From contig JAFMJH010000009.1 in the NCBI GenBank assembly GCA_017853555.1, positions 17,964 to 81,963 of the forward strand: DNA of 64,000 nt, written 5' to 3'. This document shows positions 28,535 to 38,047 of this stretch, in pieces. The number at the start of each line of letters is the position of its first letter. Within the stretch, counting starts at the first letter, position 1. The notes beneath the pieces are model-generated. The model was not told the DNA's origin and did not search any database. It saw only the letters and a list, made by a program, of their open reading frames with translations. The position numbers and the translations under genes are program-made. Source of the stretch: Steroidobacteraceae bacterium. GTDB lineage: Bacteria; Pseudomonadota; Gammaproteobacteria; Steroidobacterales; Steroidobacteraceae.

Positions 28535-29736
28535 GGTGCGACCTCCGCGGCGGCGGCGGGCGCAGGCTTCAGCGCCCGCAGGATGGCGTTCGGAATGATC
28601 GCATCGTCCCAGTCGGTTTTGGCCGCGCCGGTGCGAACGATCACGAGTTCACGCGAGGGCACGACGTACACGCGCTGCCCGCCGAAGCCGTCGACGTAGA
28701 TCACGTCGTCCGCCGCGAACGGCTCGGAGTGCAGCGCCGTGGCGATGCTGAATTTGTTGTAGATGCGCTCGCGCCCCGGCGGCGAACCCAACCAGACTTG
28801 ATAGCCGTAATTGCGATTGGTCTTCGCCGGCGTGACCATTTCTTTGATCCATGCCTCCGGGACAACCTGCTCGGCACCGACGCGTCCCTGATCGAGCACC
28901 AGCAAGCCGACGCGCATCCAGTCGCGCGCGGTCGCGAACAGGCAGCAGAAGCCGCGCGGCATGCCACCCTCGCGATCGAGCCACACGGCCGCAGGGCCGG
29001 TCCCGAGACGCGACCACAAACGCTCGGAGAGATATTGGGCATAACGCTTGCCGGTCGCGCGCTCGATCAGCAGCGTCAGCAATTGCGCGTTCGCATTGCT
29101 GTACTGGAATTCGCTGCCGTGGGGCTTCTCGGCCTGCAAGCCGAGCACGCTCGCCGGCAGATCGGAGCCGAGCGTGATGCGCGTCGACGTCCAGCGACCG
29201 AACTTGGGAATCTCGAGGCCGCTCGACATCTGCAGCAGATCTTTGACGGTGATGTCGCGACGCGCGTCGTTGCGCCACTCGCTGATCCAATTCGAGGCCG
29301 GTTCGTCGACCGATTTGATGTAGCCGTCGGCGATCGCGAGCCCGACCAGCAGACCCTGCACGGTCTTGTGCCCCGAATTCGGATTGGTGCGCGTGTCGGC
29401 CGTGAAACCCGGCCAGTATTTTTCATAGCGCAGCGCGCCGCGATGCCACACCAGCAGCGCCACCGACTCGGTCCGGCTTGCATAACGCTCGGCGGCGGCA
29501 AGCCCCGCGGGCGCGATGCTGTCGGGCGCGGCACTCGGCAGTTCGCCACGCGGCACGCCGGAGACGGTTTCCTGCGGCTGCATGCGCTCGAGTTGCACCA
29601 CGTCGCCCATGCGCGGTCCGAACACGGCATTGCGCAGCACGGCAGGGTCGGCGATCCACACCGCGAGCAACAACAGCACGATCAGACTGGCCACCGCGAG
29701 CAACGCACGCAGCGTCCACTTGACGAGACTTCTCAT
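28531..29736 (-). CDS. Membrane-anchored serine hydrolase, beta-lactamase class C fold
   Basis: A 401-residue protein with an N-terminal membrane anchor (LLAVASLIVLLLLAVWI) and a periplasmic serine beta-lactamase-like domain. The S-x-x-K motif is SGHK in NPNSGHKTVQG, and the Y-x-N element is YSNAN. Close resemblance is to 6-aminohexanoate-dimer hydrolase/esterase-type proteins more than to true beta-lactamases. It overlaps both neighbours by ATGA. Likely hydrolyses an ester or amide outside the cytoplasm before uptake by the co-encoded carrier. Confidence 0.82.
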   Translation of the reverse strand: MRSLVKWTLRALLAVASLIVLLLLAVWIADPAVLRNAVFGPRMGDVVQLERMQPQETVSGVPRGELPSAAPDSIAPAGLAAAERYASRTESVALLVWHRGALRYEKYWPGFTADTRTNPNSGHKTVQGLLVGLAIADGYIKSVDEPASNWISEWRNDARRDITVKDLLQMSSGLEIPKFGRWTSTRITLGSDLPASVLGLQAEKPHGSEFQYSNANAQLLTLLIERATGKRYAQYLSERLWSRLGTGPAAVWLDREGGMPRGFCCLFATARDWMRVGLLVLDQGRVGAEQVVPEAWIKEMVTPAKTNRNYGYQVWLGSPPGRERIYNKFSIATALHSEPFAADDVIYVDGFGGQRVYVVPSRELVIVRTGAAKTDWDDAIIPNAILRALKPAPAAAAEVAP

Positions 29737-31103
29737 CGGCCGGCCCGCGCCTGACGCCGCGCGTCGAGCTCACGCCGAATCTCGGCGTGCCGCAGGTTGT
29801 CGATCGGATAGTTCCACATCATCGCGATCGGCACGAGCAGCATCACCGCCGGCAGCCAGGACGCGCCGATCCGCACGGTGTTCTCCACCTGCGGGTCGAG
29901 CACCTGGCTCATGTCGACGTACCCGCCCTGCGACAAAAATCCGAGCGCCACGAATACGCCTAGACCCATGCCGAGTTTGAACACCGTGGCGAGAAACGCC
30001 ATGTGGCCGCCCATCTGCGCGACACCGGACCGCAATTCGTCGGCATCGACCGCATCCGCCGTCATCGACGGCGGCGTGATCATCGTGCCGCCGTTGCCGA
30101 ACGCCATCAGCGCGTTGGCCAACAACACCGGCCATACGATGCCGGCGGGCAGGAAGAACAAAGAAATGTACGCGAGCGCCGTCAACACGTTCGCCACGCA
30201 ATAGGCGCGATGTTTGCCGAGACTGCGCGCGATCGGCACCCAGGCCGGGGCGAACACGACGGCAGCCACGGTATTGACGATGGCGACGGTCAACACGTGC
30301 TGCTGCAGACCGAGCGCCTGCGAGATCAAAACCGGTTGCACGCCGAAATACGTGCCCATGGCCAGACGATCGACGAGATACGCGCCGATCAAGCGCCGGA
30401 ACGGCGGATTGCGACGCAGGATGGCGAGCAACTCTCCCCAGCCTGGCGTGCGCTCGGCGTGATCGGTGCCGCTCGGCGGCACGGCCGAGAAACACCAGAG
30501 AATCGCGATCGGCAAAGAAATGGCGAAGAACACGCCGACCGACTGCACGATCTGCGCGTAACTCGGGAACACGACGCCTTTGAACCAGATCCAGTAGAAG
30601 ATGCCGGCGGCGGTGGCGCACAGATAACCGACGAAGGCGCCGGTTTCGCGAAACCCCGCGATGCGCGTGCGCTCCTGATAGCCGGTGGCGAGTTCGCCGC
30701 CCCAGGTTTGGTGCGGCACGTAGACCATCGTCCAACCTGCGTAAAACACCACCAGCCAGAACAGCAAATAGGTGGGCGTCGCACCCTGCGGCGGCAGCAG
30801 CAGGAACCACGCCGCACACAGCGCGATCGGCGCACCCACCGCCATCCAGATGCGTCGTCGTCCGAAGCGACTGCGGGTGCGATCGGACAAGGCACCGACG
30901 AGCGGGTCCGTGAACGCTTCCCAGAACCGCCCGAGGGCAAAGATGAAACCGACGGTCAACGCGGTCATCCCGACTTCGGCGGAGTAATACACCGGCGGCA
31001 AAAAATTGTAGAGCGGCACCAGCATCGCCTGCAGCGCCACCGTCGGCGCCGCGTACGCCAGCAGGCGCGCGGCACTCAATGATTGTTCTGAACTCTCGGA
31101 CAC
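29733..31103 (-). CDS. MFS carrier of the GPH (MelB-like) type
   Basis: A 456-residue, 12-span sugar-cation-symporter-like transporter. Diagnostic are DPLVGALSDRTRSRFGRRRIWM after helix 2 and the VPHQTWGGELATGYQERTRIAGFRE loop, as in the glycoside-pentoside-hexuronide family. The start is GTG preceded by a G-rich stretch. Between a serine hydrolase and an aldehyde dehydrogenase in the operon, it probably imports the substrate that those enzymes process; GPH members in such clusters are not always sugar carriers. Confidence 0.85.
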   Translation of the reverse strand: MSESSEQSLSAARLLAYAAPTVALQAMLVPLYNFLPPVYYSAEVGMTALTVGFIFALGRFWEAFTDPLVGALSDRTRSRFGRRRIWMAVGAPIALCAAWFLLLPPQGATPTYLLFWLVVFYAGWTMVYVPHQTWGGELATGYQERTRIAGFRETGAFVGYLCATAAGIFYWIWFKGVVFPSYAQIVQSVGVFFAISLPIAILWCFSAVPPSGTDHAERTPGWGELLAILRRNPPFRRLIGAYLVDRLAMGTYFGVQPVLISQALGLQQHVLTVAIVNTVAAVVFAPAWVPIARSLGKHRAYCVANVLTALAYISLFFLPAGIVWPVLLANALMAFGNGGTMITPPSMTADAVDADELRSGVAQMGGHMAFLATVFKLGMGLGVFVALGFLSQGGYVDMSQVLDPQVENTVRIGASWLPAVMLLVPIAMMWNYPIDNLRHAEIRRELDARRQARAGR

Positions 31104-31133
31104 GTGACCCCCCCCGCACGATTCCGGCCGTGA

Positions 31134-32654
31134 TCAGATCACGGCGCACACCGTCTTGGTTTCCAGATAATTGTTCATGGCCTGATGACCGCTCTCGCGA
31201 CCCCATCCCGATTGCTTCATGCCGCCGATCGGCAGCGTCGCATCGAACATCGAGTGACAGTTGATCCAGACCGTCCCGGCGCGAATCTGCGCGGCGAGTC
31301 GGTGCGCCGCCGACAGGTCCTGCGTCCAGACGCTCGCGGCGAGACCGAAGCTCGTGTCGTTGGCGAACGACGGCACTTCCGCGACATCACGGAACGGGCT
31401 CGCGACGACCACCGGTCCGAAAATTTCTTCGCGCACGACTTTCATCGACGGACGCACGCCGGTGAGCACGGTGGGTTCGATGAACGTGCCCTGCGCGCCC
31501 AACTGACCGCCGCCGACGCGCACTTCGGCGCCGTCGGCACGACCGCCAGCGATGTACGAGGCGATGCGATCGGCCTGCTTGCGGCTCACCACGGGCCCCA
31601 TTTGAGTCTGCGGATCGAGTCCGTGCCCGAGACGGATGCCGCGCGCATAGTTCACCACGCCGTCGATCACGCGCTCGAAGATCGACTCGTGCACGTACAA
31701 GCGACTGCCGGCGACGCACACCTGCCCCGCATTGAAAAAGATCGCGTTGGCGGCGCCCGGGATCGCAAGCTCGAGATCGGCGTCCGGCAACACGATCGCC
31801 GGCGACTTGCCGCCGAGCTCCAGCGTCAATTTTTTGAGGTTGCCCTTGGCGGCATCGAGCATCAGCTTGCCGACCTCGGTCGAACCGGTGAACGCGACTT
31901 TGTCGACGTCCGGATGCGCCGCGAGCGCGGCACCGGCCTGCTCGCCGAGACCCGTGACCACGTTGAACACGCCCGCCGGCAAACCGGCCGCCTGCAAAAT
32001 CTCCGCGAGTCGCAGCGCCGTGAGCGAGGTGTCTTCGGCGGGTTTCAACACCATGGTGCAGCCGGCCGCGAGCGCCGGCGCGATCTTCATCGCGGTGAGC
32101 ACCAGCGGCGAGTTCCACGGCACGATCGCCCCGACCACGCCCACCGGCTCCTTCAGCGTGTACGCGAAGATTTTTTTGCCCGCCGGTTGATAGTCGATCG
32201 ACGTCGGGATGGTCGTGCCTTCGATCTTGGTCGCCTCGCCCGCGAAGTAGCGAAACTGATCGATCGCGCCCGGCACTTCGGCGTATTTCGCCACCCACAA
32301 GGGTTTGCCCTGATCGAGCGTCTCGAGCTCGCAGAGTTCGTCCATGTGCGCTTCGAGCGCATCGGCGATGCTCCACAGCAAGCGCGCACGCTTCGCACCG
32401 GTCATGTCACGCCACGCCGGCGACTCGAACGCCGCGCGTGCCGCCGCGACGGCGCGATCGACGTCGGCCGCACCGCCCGCGGGGATCGTGCCGAGCACCG
32501 AACCCGTCGCCGGATTGAGCGTCTCGAGTCGTTGCCCCGAAACCGCCTCCACCCACTCGCCGCCGATCAACATCCGGTGATCACGACGGGCGAGAAACTC
32601 GCGTGCGGCGGCGGATTGCGGAGCAAGATCGGTGATGGCGAGTTGAGCGTTCAT
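31134..32654 (-). CDS. NAD(P)-dependent aldehyde dehydrogenase
   Basis: A 506-residue ALDH: FIGGEWV-like opening (MLIGGEWVEAV), VPWNSPL, KPAEDTSL, FTGSTEVGK, catalytic Glu in LELGGKSP, catalytic Cys in NAGQVCVAGSR, EEIFGPV, and PIGGMKQSGWGRE. Best fit is the phenylacetaldehyde/betaine aldehyde dehydrogenase group, but the substrate is not determined. The ATG overlaps the stop of the deacetylase gene (ATGA). The operon context suggests it oxidises an aldehyde released during catabolism. Confidence 0.92.
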   Translation of the reverse strand: MNAQLAITDLAPQSAAAREFLARRDHRMLIGGEWVEAVSGQRLETLNPATGSVLGTIPAGGAADVDRAVAAARAAFESPAWRDMTGAKRARLLWSIADALEAHMDELCELETLDQGKPLWVAKYAEVPGAIDQFRYFAGEATKIEGTTIPTSIDYQPAGKKIFAYTLKEPVGVVGAIVPWNSPLVLTAMKIAPALAAGCTMVLKPAEDTSLTALRLAEILQAAGLPAGVFNVVTGLGEQAGAALAAHPDVDKVAFTGSTEVGKLMLDAAKGNLKKLTLELGGKSPAIVLPDADLELAIPGAANAIFFNAGQVCVAGSRLYVHESIFERVIDGVVNYARGIRLGHGLDPQTQMGPVVSRKQADRIASYIAGGRADGAEVRVGGGQLGAQGTFIEPTVLTGVRPSMKVVREEIFGPVVVASPFRDVAEVPSFANDTSFGLAASVWTQDLSAAHRLAAQIRAGTVWINCHSMFDATLPIGGMKQSGWGRESGHQAMNNYLETKTVCAVI

Positions 32655-33634
32655 GCGCGACGTTTCCCCTTGCTCTTCGAAGTCTGCTTGGTTTTGGATT
32701 TGCCGCGACCCGTCTGGTGCGAGGCGGCGCTGCCCGGAATGTGCGACTCGTGATTCGCGAGATACCAGCTCGCGACCTCCTCTCGCGTCGTCCACCACAC
32801 GCCACGCAAGGACTTCGCGTAACGAATGAACTCGCGCAATGCGCGCACGCGATACGCGCGACCGCTGACGTGCGGGTGCAGGCCCACGTTCATGATCTTG
32901 CCCGTGTGCGCGGATTCTTTGTAGAGCACCGAGAGTTCCTCGATCAGAATGTCGCGGAACTCGCTGGTGGTGTGATTGCGCCGCGTGAGGATCGTGAAAT
33001 CGTTGATCTCGTTGGTGTACGGCGTGGAGACGATGGGGCCGTGCGGCGTCTGCACCAGATACGGCTGATCGTCATTCATGAGATCGCAGTAGAACAGCAA
33101 GCCGTGCTCGGCGAGGATGTCGGCGGTATTGAGCGTGCCGCGCAACGAAGACGACAACCAGCCGCGCGCCTTGCGACCCACCGACTGTTCGTACACCTTG
33201 AGCGAGCGTTCGATGACATCACGCTCTTTGGCCGGGTCACGCGCATAGTTCGTGAGCAATTCGCCCTGTTCGTAGTTGTGCGCGAGGATTTCACAACCCC
33301 GCGCGAGCGCCGCATCGAGCATGGGCCTGCGACGCAGTGCCGTCACCGCATTGATGGTGCAGGACGGACGCACCTTCTGCTCATCGAACACGTCGAACAA
33401 GCGGAAGGCACCGACGCGCTGACCGTATTCGCGCCAGGTGTAGTTCGGGAAATCCGGCGTATTGCCCGGCAGCACGTCCGGCAGGATCGCCGGTCCCCCG
33501 GCGTAGTACGGCTTGTCAGTGTCTTTGATGAGATCCCAGGTCTCGAGATTGAGGGTGATGATGAGCGCGACGCGCTTGCCACCCGGCCACTTGAGCGGCA
33601 GTCGCTGGGAAATCGGTACGTAGTCGTAATGCAT
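32651..33634 (-). CDS. Polysaccharide deacetylase/PuuE-allantoinase-like hydrolase
   Basis: A 327-residue protein of the NodB-homology fold, in the branch that includes metal-independent allantoinase PuuE and other C-N hydrolases. It shows ALIITLNLETWD, CEILAHNYEQGE, and MNVGLHPHVSGRAYR as family landmarks. The canonical zinc triad of chitin deacetylases is not all evident, consistent with the PuuE-like branch. A Lys/Ser-rich tail (KSKTKQTSKSKGKRR) follows the domain. First gene of the five-gene operon and divergent from the IclR regulator, which is its likely controller. Confidence 0.8.
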   Translation of the reverse strand: MHYDYVPISQRLPLKWPGGKRVALIITLNLETWDLIKDTDKPYYAGGPAILPDVLPGNTPDFPNYTWREYGQRVGAFRLFDVFDEQKVRPSCTINAVTALRRRPMLDAALARGCEILAHNYEQGELLTNYARDPAKERDVIERSLKVYEQSVGRKARGWLSSSLRGTLNTADILAEHGLLFYCDLMNDDQPYLVQTPHGPIVSTPYTNEINDFTILTRRNHTTSEFRDILIEELSVLYKESAHTGKIMNVGLHPHVSGRAYRVRALREFIRYAKSLRGVWWTTREEVASWYLANHESHIPGSAASHQTGRGKSKTKQTSKSKGKRRA

Positions 33635-33712
33635 GCGCGTAAGGCATCCGGCGGCGCCGGTCGGACACCGGCAATCGGAGACGATTATGGCCGCATCGTG
33701 ACCGGTTCACGC

Positions 33713-33725
33713 GACCCCCGGGGTC
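33713..33725. promoter_or_regulatory. Palindrome GACCCC-C-GGGGTC in the divergent gap
   Basis: A perfect six-base inverted repeat around one base lies between the deacetylase operon and the IclR gene. It is a possible second regulator site for the minus-strand operon. A CATAAT hexamer (revcomp of 33684-33689) just downstream on the minus strand could be that operon's -10. GC-rich palindromes arise easily by chance. Confidence 0.3.
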
Positions 33726-33746
33726 CATAGGGCGGTACAACGTCCG

Positions 33747-33760
33747 CCATGTGGACATGG
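33747..33760. promoter_or_regulatory. Candidate IclR operator CCATGT-GG-ACATGG
   Basis: A perfect six-base inverted repeat with a two-base centre. Its right arm contains most of the -35 box of the regulator's own candidate promoter, so binding would block polymerase. This geometry suits negative autoregulation, common for IclR-family proteins, and could also serve the divergent operon. Confidence 0.48.
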
Positions 33761-33780
33761 GCCGACCGGCTCAATACACT
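33752..33780 (+). promoter_or_regulatory. Candidate sigma-70 promoter of the IclR regulator
   Basis: TGGACA (-35), a 17-base spacer and TACACT (-10) match the consensus at nine of twelve positions. The predicted transcript starts near 33787, about 43 bases before an ATG with a GGAG Shine-Dalgarno. The -35 overlaps the palindrome at 33747-33760. Confidence 0.55.
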
Positions 33781-33829
33781 CTCCGATCGCTGCCTGTTTC
33801 GATTCCACCGAAGCTTACGGAGATTCGTC

Positions 33830-34642
33830 ATGGATTCCACGCGACCGATACGCGCCCTCATCCGCGGACTCGATGCACTCACGGTGCTCAACTTGCGCAA
33901 CGGCGCCACGGTGTCCGAAGTGGCGCAGGAAATCCGCCTGCCGCGTACGACGACCTATCGCATCCTCGAAACTTTGAGCCATGCCGGCTTCGTCTATCGC
34001 GACGCCACCGACGATCGCTATCGGTTGACGATCATGGTTCGCGGCCTCTCCGACGGCTACGACGATGAAGCCTGGATCACCCAGATCGCGCGCCCGTACA
34101 TCAACGAGCTCGGCAAGGACATCGTCTGGCCGGTCGCCATCGCGTCGCTCTCGGGCACCTCGATGATGGTGCGTGAAACCACCGACCATCGCAGTCCGCT
34201 GGCCGTCGAGCGCTATTCGGCCGGCTTTCGTGTGCCGCTGCTCACGAGCTCCTCAGGTCGCGTGTACCTCGCCTTCTCGCCGCCCGCACAACGCGAAGCG
34301 CTGCTCGAAATTCTCGGTCGATCGAATCGCGAAGAAGATGCGCTCGCCAAGAATCGTCCCGAACTCATGAAAATGTTGAACGACGCCCGCATGCAAGGTT
34401 TCGCCTCGGCCGTGCGCCCGCGTCGCGTCTCCGACGAAATCAGCATCGCCGTGCCGATCATGATCGAAGATCGCGTGCTCGCGGCGGTCATGGTGCGCTT
34501 CAGCGGTACTGCCGTGCCGCTCAAAATGGCGGTCGAGCGCTTTCTTCCCAAGATCCGCGACACCGCCCAGAAAATTCGCCAGACCTTCAGCGACCAGCAG
34601 CGCGACCCGCCGCCGACCACGCGTCCCGTGCAGACCCGCTGA
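33830..34642 (+). CDS. IclR-family transcriptional regulator, MhpR-like
   Basis: A 270-residue regulator. A winged helix-turn-helix occupies about residues 8-65 (ATVSEVAQEIRLPRTTTYRILETL), and the IclR effector domain follows. By eye it shares with E. coli MhpR the stretch RLTIMVRGLSDGYDDEAWI, then VWP and MVRETTDHRSPL; MhpR activates 3-(3-hydroxyphenyl)propionate catabolism. This hints at an aromatic effector, but no ring-cleavage genes of the mhp type are nearby. The start is set by GGAG nine bases upstream. It lies between a divergent catabolic operon and the FAD oxidase-etf genes, so it may control both. Confidence 0.85.
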   Translation: MDSTRPIRALIRGLDALTVLNLRNGATVSEVAQEIRLPRTTTYRILETLSHAGFVYRDATDDRYRLTIMVRGLSDGYDDEAWITQIARPYINELGKDIVWPVAIASLSGTSMMVRETTDHRSPLAVERYSAGFRVPLLTSSSGRVYLAFSPPAQREALLEILGRSNREEDALAKNRPELMKMLNDARMQGFASAVRPRRVSDEISIAVPIMIEDRVLAAVMVRFSGTAVPLKMAVERFLPKIRDTAQKIRQTFSDQQRDPPPTTRPVQTR

Positions 34643-34682
34643 TCGAACCGCAAGACCCGTCCAGGTTTAGGGAACTATCGCC

Positions 34683-36257
34683 ATGAACGACATCGCGAAT
34701 CCGGCCATCATCACGCAGTTGCAGTCGTTACTCGGACCCGAGCACGTGCTCACCGATGCGACCGAACGCGAATTCCACTCGACCGACGTCTATGCGCGCG
34801 GGCAACTGCCACTCGCCGTCGTGCGCCCGGCAAGCACGTCGGACGTCGCGCAACTCGTCCAGCTGTGTGCCGCGCAAGGCGTCTCGATCGTGCCGCGCGG
34901 CGGCGGCGCTTCGTACACCGACGGATACACGCCTTCGGAGACGAGCTCGGTCGTGATCGACACGAGTCGCATGAACCGCATCGTCGAAATCAACGAACGC
35001 GACATGTACGTGGTGGCACAGGTCGGCGTGACCTGGGCTGCGCTCAACGAAGCGCTGGCCGCCAAAGGCCTGCGCACCCCGTTCTTCGGGCCGTTCTCCG
35101 GCCTCACCGCCACCCTCGGCGGTTCGTTGTCGCAAAACAGCGTGACCTGGGGCACCGGCGTGTTCGGCGTGTCGGGCGAATCGACGCTGGGCGTCGAGGT
35201 CGTGCTCGGCTCGGGTGAAGTCATCCGCACCGGTTCGTGGGGTGCAGCGAATTCCGTCCCCTTCATGCGCTCGTACGGTCCGGATCTGACCGGACTCTTC
35301 ATGGGCGATTGCGGCGCGCTCGGCGTCAAAACCTCCGTGGCCCTGCGCCTGATGCCGCGCAACGCGCACGTGATGGGCGTGTCTTTCGGCTTTCCCGACT
35401 TCACGCGCATGGCGTCCGGCCTCGAGGCGGCGGCCAAGCTCGGTTTGAATCTCACCAACTTCGGTCTCGATCCCGCGCTGCAGGAAGGTCAGATGGGTCG
35501 CGCCGATGCGGCAACCGCGGTCAAATCCGCACTCGCGGTCTGGCAGACCTCGCGCGGCGTGGTCGACGGCTTGCGGCAACTTTTGAAGATGGCCTTCGCC
35601 GGTCGCGGGTTCCTGCGCAACGCGACGTTCTCGGCGCACTGGGTGATCGACGGCATCGACGACGCCTCGTGTCGTGCCGCGGTCGCAAAGCTCCGCGCCG
35701 CCGTGCAACCCTTCGGCGCCGAAGTGCCGGCCACCGTGCCCACGGTCGCCAACGCCATGCCCTTCATGCCCTTGTATGCGATCCGCAGCCCGAGCGGCGA
35801 ACGGTGGGTGCCCGTGCACGGCTTGTTGCCGTTCTCGCGCGTCGAGGGCTTCCGCGCCGAACTCGCCGCCTACTACGCCGAGAACGCCGTCGAACTCGCG
35901 CGCCTGAAGGTTCGCTATGGCGCGATGTTCATGACCGTGGGGACGAATGCGTTCCTGTACGAGCCGGTGTTCTACTGGCAGGACGACTACACCATCACGC
36001 AGCGGCGCTTGATGCCCGAAGGCTATGCGGACACCTTGCCGCAATATGCCGCGAACCCCGAAGGGCGCGCACTGGTCGATCGCATGAAGCACGGCATCGC
36101 GGACATTTTCCAGCGCCATGGCGCGACGCATCTGCAAATCGGCAAGTTCTACCCCTACATGCGCGGCCGCGATCCGCAGACCGCGAAGCTGATCCGCGAC
36201 ATCAAATCGCTGGTCGATCCGCGCCGACGCCTTAACCCGGGGTCGCTCGGACTGTAA
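34683..36257 (+). CDS. FAD-linked oxidase/dehydrogenase (paralogue of 23362-24954)
   Basis: A 524-residue PCMH-fold flavoprotein with VPRGGGASYTDGY, GPFSGLTATLGGSLSQNS, MGDCGALGVKT, HLQIGKFYPYMRG and the final NPGSLGL. The same landmarks recur in the paralogue encoded at 23362-24954, including the HGAV/HGAT-FQLGKFYPYxRG stretch. It is encoded directly upstream of etfBA, which suggests, without proving it, that ETF is its electron acceptor. It is 40 bases after the regulator gene. The substrate is probably a hydroxy acid or phenolic compound; the family does not allow a finer call. Confidence 0.85.
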   Translation: MNDIANPAIITQLQSLLGPEHVLTDATEREFHSTDVYARGQLPLAVVRPASTSDVAQLVQLCAAQGVSIVPRGGGASYTDGYTPSETSSVVIDTSRMNRIVEINERDMYVVAQVGVTWAALNEALAAKGLRTPFFGPFSGLTATLGGSLSQNSVTWGTGVFGVSGESTLGVEVVLGSGEVIRTGSWGAANSVPFMRSYGPDLTGLFMGDCGALGVKTSVALRLMPRNAHVMGVSFGFPDFTRMASGLEAAAKLGLNLTNFGLDPALQEGQMGRADAATAVKSALAVWQTSRGVVDGLRQLLKMAFAGRGFLRNATFSAHWVIDGIDDASCRAAVAKLRAAVQPFGAEVPATVPTVANAMPFMPLYAIRSPSGERWVPVHGLLPFSRVEGFRAELAAYYAENAVELARLKVRYGAMFMTVGTNAFLYEPVFYWQDDYTITQRRLMPEGYADTLPQYAANPEGRALVDRMKHGIADIFQRHGATHLQIGKFYPYMRGRDPQTAKLIRDIKSLVDPRRRLNPGSLGL

Positions 36258-36260
36258 AAT
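36232..36260 (+). promoter_or_regulatory. Candidate internal promoter for etfBA
   Basis: TTAACC, a 17-base spacer and TAAAAT match the sigma-70 consensus at nine of twelve positions. It straddles the stop codon of the FAD oxidase gene and would give etfBA a transcript starting near 36267, independent of the oxidase. Confidence 0.5.
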
Positions 36261-36334
36261 ACGAGCAACGTTTTCACCGGCCGGACGCTCTTCGCCCAGA
36301 CGCGCGTTCGGCCCCGCAGGAGCTAAGCATTCAA

Positions 36335-37084
36335 ATGAAACGGATACTGGTGGCGATCAAGCGGGTCGTCGATTACAACGTGCGCGTCCGCGTGAAACCC
36401 GACGGCACGGGCGTCATCACCGACGGCGTCAAAATGAGCATCAACCCGTTCGACGAGATCGCGCTCGAAGAAGCGCTGCGCATCAAAGAAAAGGGTCTGG
36501 CCGAGGAAGTCGTCGCCGTGTCGATCGGACCGGCCGATTGCCAGCAGCAATTGCGCACCGCGCTCGCCATGGGCGCCGACCGCGCGATCCACGTCCAGAC
36601 CGACGCCGTGATCGAACCGTTGAGTGCCGCGCGCATCTTCAAAAGCCTGATCGATCGCGAACAGCCCCTGCTCGCGATCCTCGGCAAGCAGGCGATCGAC
36701 GATGACTGCAACCAGACGGGCCAGATGCTCGCCGCACTCTGGGGCCGGCCGCAGGCGACCTTCGCTTCCAAAGTCGAAGTGGGCGCGACGTCGGCGACGG
36801 TGACGCGCGAAGTCGACGCCGGCCTCGAGACCATCGAGATCGACCTGCCGGCCGTGATCACGACCGATCTGCGCCTCAACGAGCCGCGCTACGTGAAACT
36901 CCCGGACATCATGAAGGCCAAGAAAAAGCCGCTCGACACGCTCGACCCGGCGGCGCTCGGCGTGACGCCGGCCGAACAATTGCGCGCCTTGAAATTCGAA
37001 CCGCCCGCGCAGCGCAGCAAAGGCGTCATGGTCAAAGATGCACAAGAGCTGGTCGCGGCACTGCGCAGCAAGGGGCTCGTCTGA
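36335..37084 (+). CDS. etfB: Electron transfer flavoprotein, beta subunit
   Basis: EtfB forms a heterodimer with EtfA, takes electrons from primary flavin dehydrogenases and passes them to ETF:quinone oxidoreductase. The 249 residues have the expected features: [15 protein letters not shown] opening, [26 protein letters not shown] for AMP binding, and the dehydrogenase recognition loop [11 protein letters not shown] near residues 190-200. The start of etfA overlaps its stop by one base (TGATG). No ETF-quinone oxidoreductase gene lies in this window. Confidence 0.96.
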   Translation: MKRILVAIKRVVDYNVRVRVKPDGTGVITDGVKMSINPFDEIALEEALRIKEKGLAEEVVAVSIGPADCQQQLRTALAMGADRAIHVQTDAVIEPLSAARIFKSLIDREQPLLAILGKQAIDDDCNQTGQMLAALWGRPQATFASKVEVGATSATVTREVDAGLETIEIDLPAVITTDLRLNEPRYVKLPDIMKAKKKPLDTLDPAALGVTPAEQLRALKFEPPAQRSKGVMVKDAQELVAALRSKGLV

Positions 37085-38037
37085 TGAACAAGATACTCAT
37101 CGTTGCCGAACACGACGGCCACAACCTGAACGCCGCGATCGCCAAGTGCGTCAGCTGCGCGCGCGCGATCGAATCGGCCCACGTCACGATCGCCGTGTTC
37201 GCGGCTGACCCGACAGCGGTCGCCGCACAAGCGGCCAACATCGCCGGCGTCGACACCGTCGTGACCGTCGCGCACGCGGCCAATGCGCACGCCCTCGCCG
37301 CCACGCTCGCGCCGCAAGTCGCCGAGCTCGCCGGCGGTTACTCGCACGTGTTCGGACCGTCGACCACCTTCGGCAAAGATCTGATGCCGCGCGTCGCCGC
37401 GTTGCTCGGCGCACCGCAGCTCTCCGATGTCATGGCGGTCGAATCGGCCACGCGTTTTCGCCGTCCGATCTACGCCGGCAACGCGATCGTCACCGTCGAG
37501 GTCGCCGCAGGGACGCAACTGGTCGCGACCGTGCGCGTCGCCTCCTTCGAGGCCGCCAAAGCGGCCGCGGCCGCCGCGCCGATTTCGGCTGCGACGCTCA
37601 AGGCGGAATTGCCGACCCACACCCGCTTCGTCTCGATCTCGGCGGCGCGCAGCGACCGTCCGGATCTGCAGACCGCCACGCGCGTGATTTCCGGCGGTCG
37701 TGCGTTCGGCAGCGCAGAGAACTTCCAGCTGCTGTACGCGTTGGCGGACAAAATGGGCGCCGCCGTCGGTGCATCGCGTGCCGCAGTCGACGCGGGCTAC
37801 GCGGCGAGCGACATGCAGGTCGGACAGACGGGCAAGATCGTCGCGCCGGAGTTGTACATGGCCTTCGGAATCTCCGGCGCCATCCAGCATCTCACCGGCA
37901 TCAAAGACGCGCGCACCATCGTGGCGATCAACAAAGACGCCGAGGCACCGATCTTCGAAGTCGCCGATTACGGTCTGGTCGGCGATCTGTTCCAGATCGT
38001 CCCGGAACTCGAACGCCTCATCGCCGCGGGAAAGTGA
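37084..38037 (+). CDS. etfA: Electron transfer flavoprotein, alpha subunit
   Basis: EtfA carries the redox-active FAD. The 317-residue product ends with the family FAD-binding signature: [18 protein letters not shown], then [31 protein letters not shown]. The N-terminal domain (ILIVAEHDG...) matches the fold shared with EtfB. Start and stop are unambiguous, coupled to etfB. The next gene, an MFS exporter, starts ten bases downstream. Confidence 0.96.
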   Translation: MNKILIVAEHDGHNLNAAIAKCVSCARAIESAHVTIAVFAADPTAVAAQAANIAGVDTVVTVAHAANAHALAATLAPQVAELAGGYSHVFGPSTTFGKDLMPRVAALLGAPQLSDVMAVESATRFRRPIYAGNAIVTVEVAAGTQLVATVRVASFEAAKAAAAAAPISAATLKAELPTHTRFVSISAARSDRPDLQTATRVISGGRAFGSAENFQLLYALADKMGAAVGASRAAVDAGYAASDMQVGQTGKIVAPELYMAFGISGAIQHLTGIKDARTIVAINKDAEAPIFEVADYGLVGDLFQIVPELERLIAAGK

Positions 38038-38047
38038 TCGCCCCGCA

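Noticed and set aside
37700..38047. Upstream extension of the MFS gene into etfA
   Set aside because: It overlaps the EtfA C-terminal FAD motif; GTG at 38048 gives the expected N-terminus.
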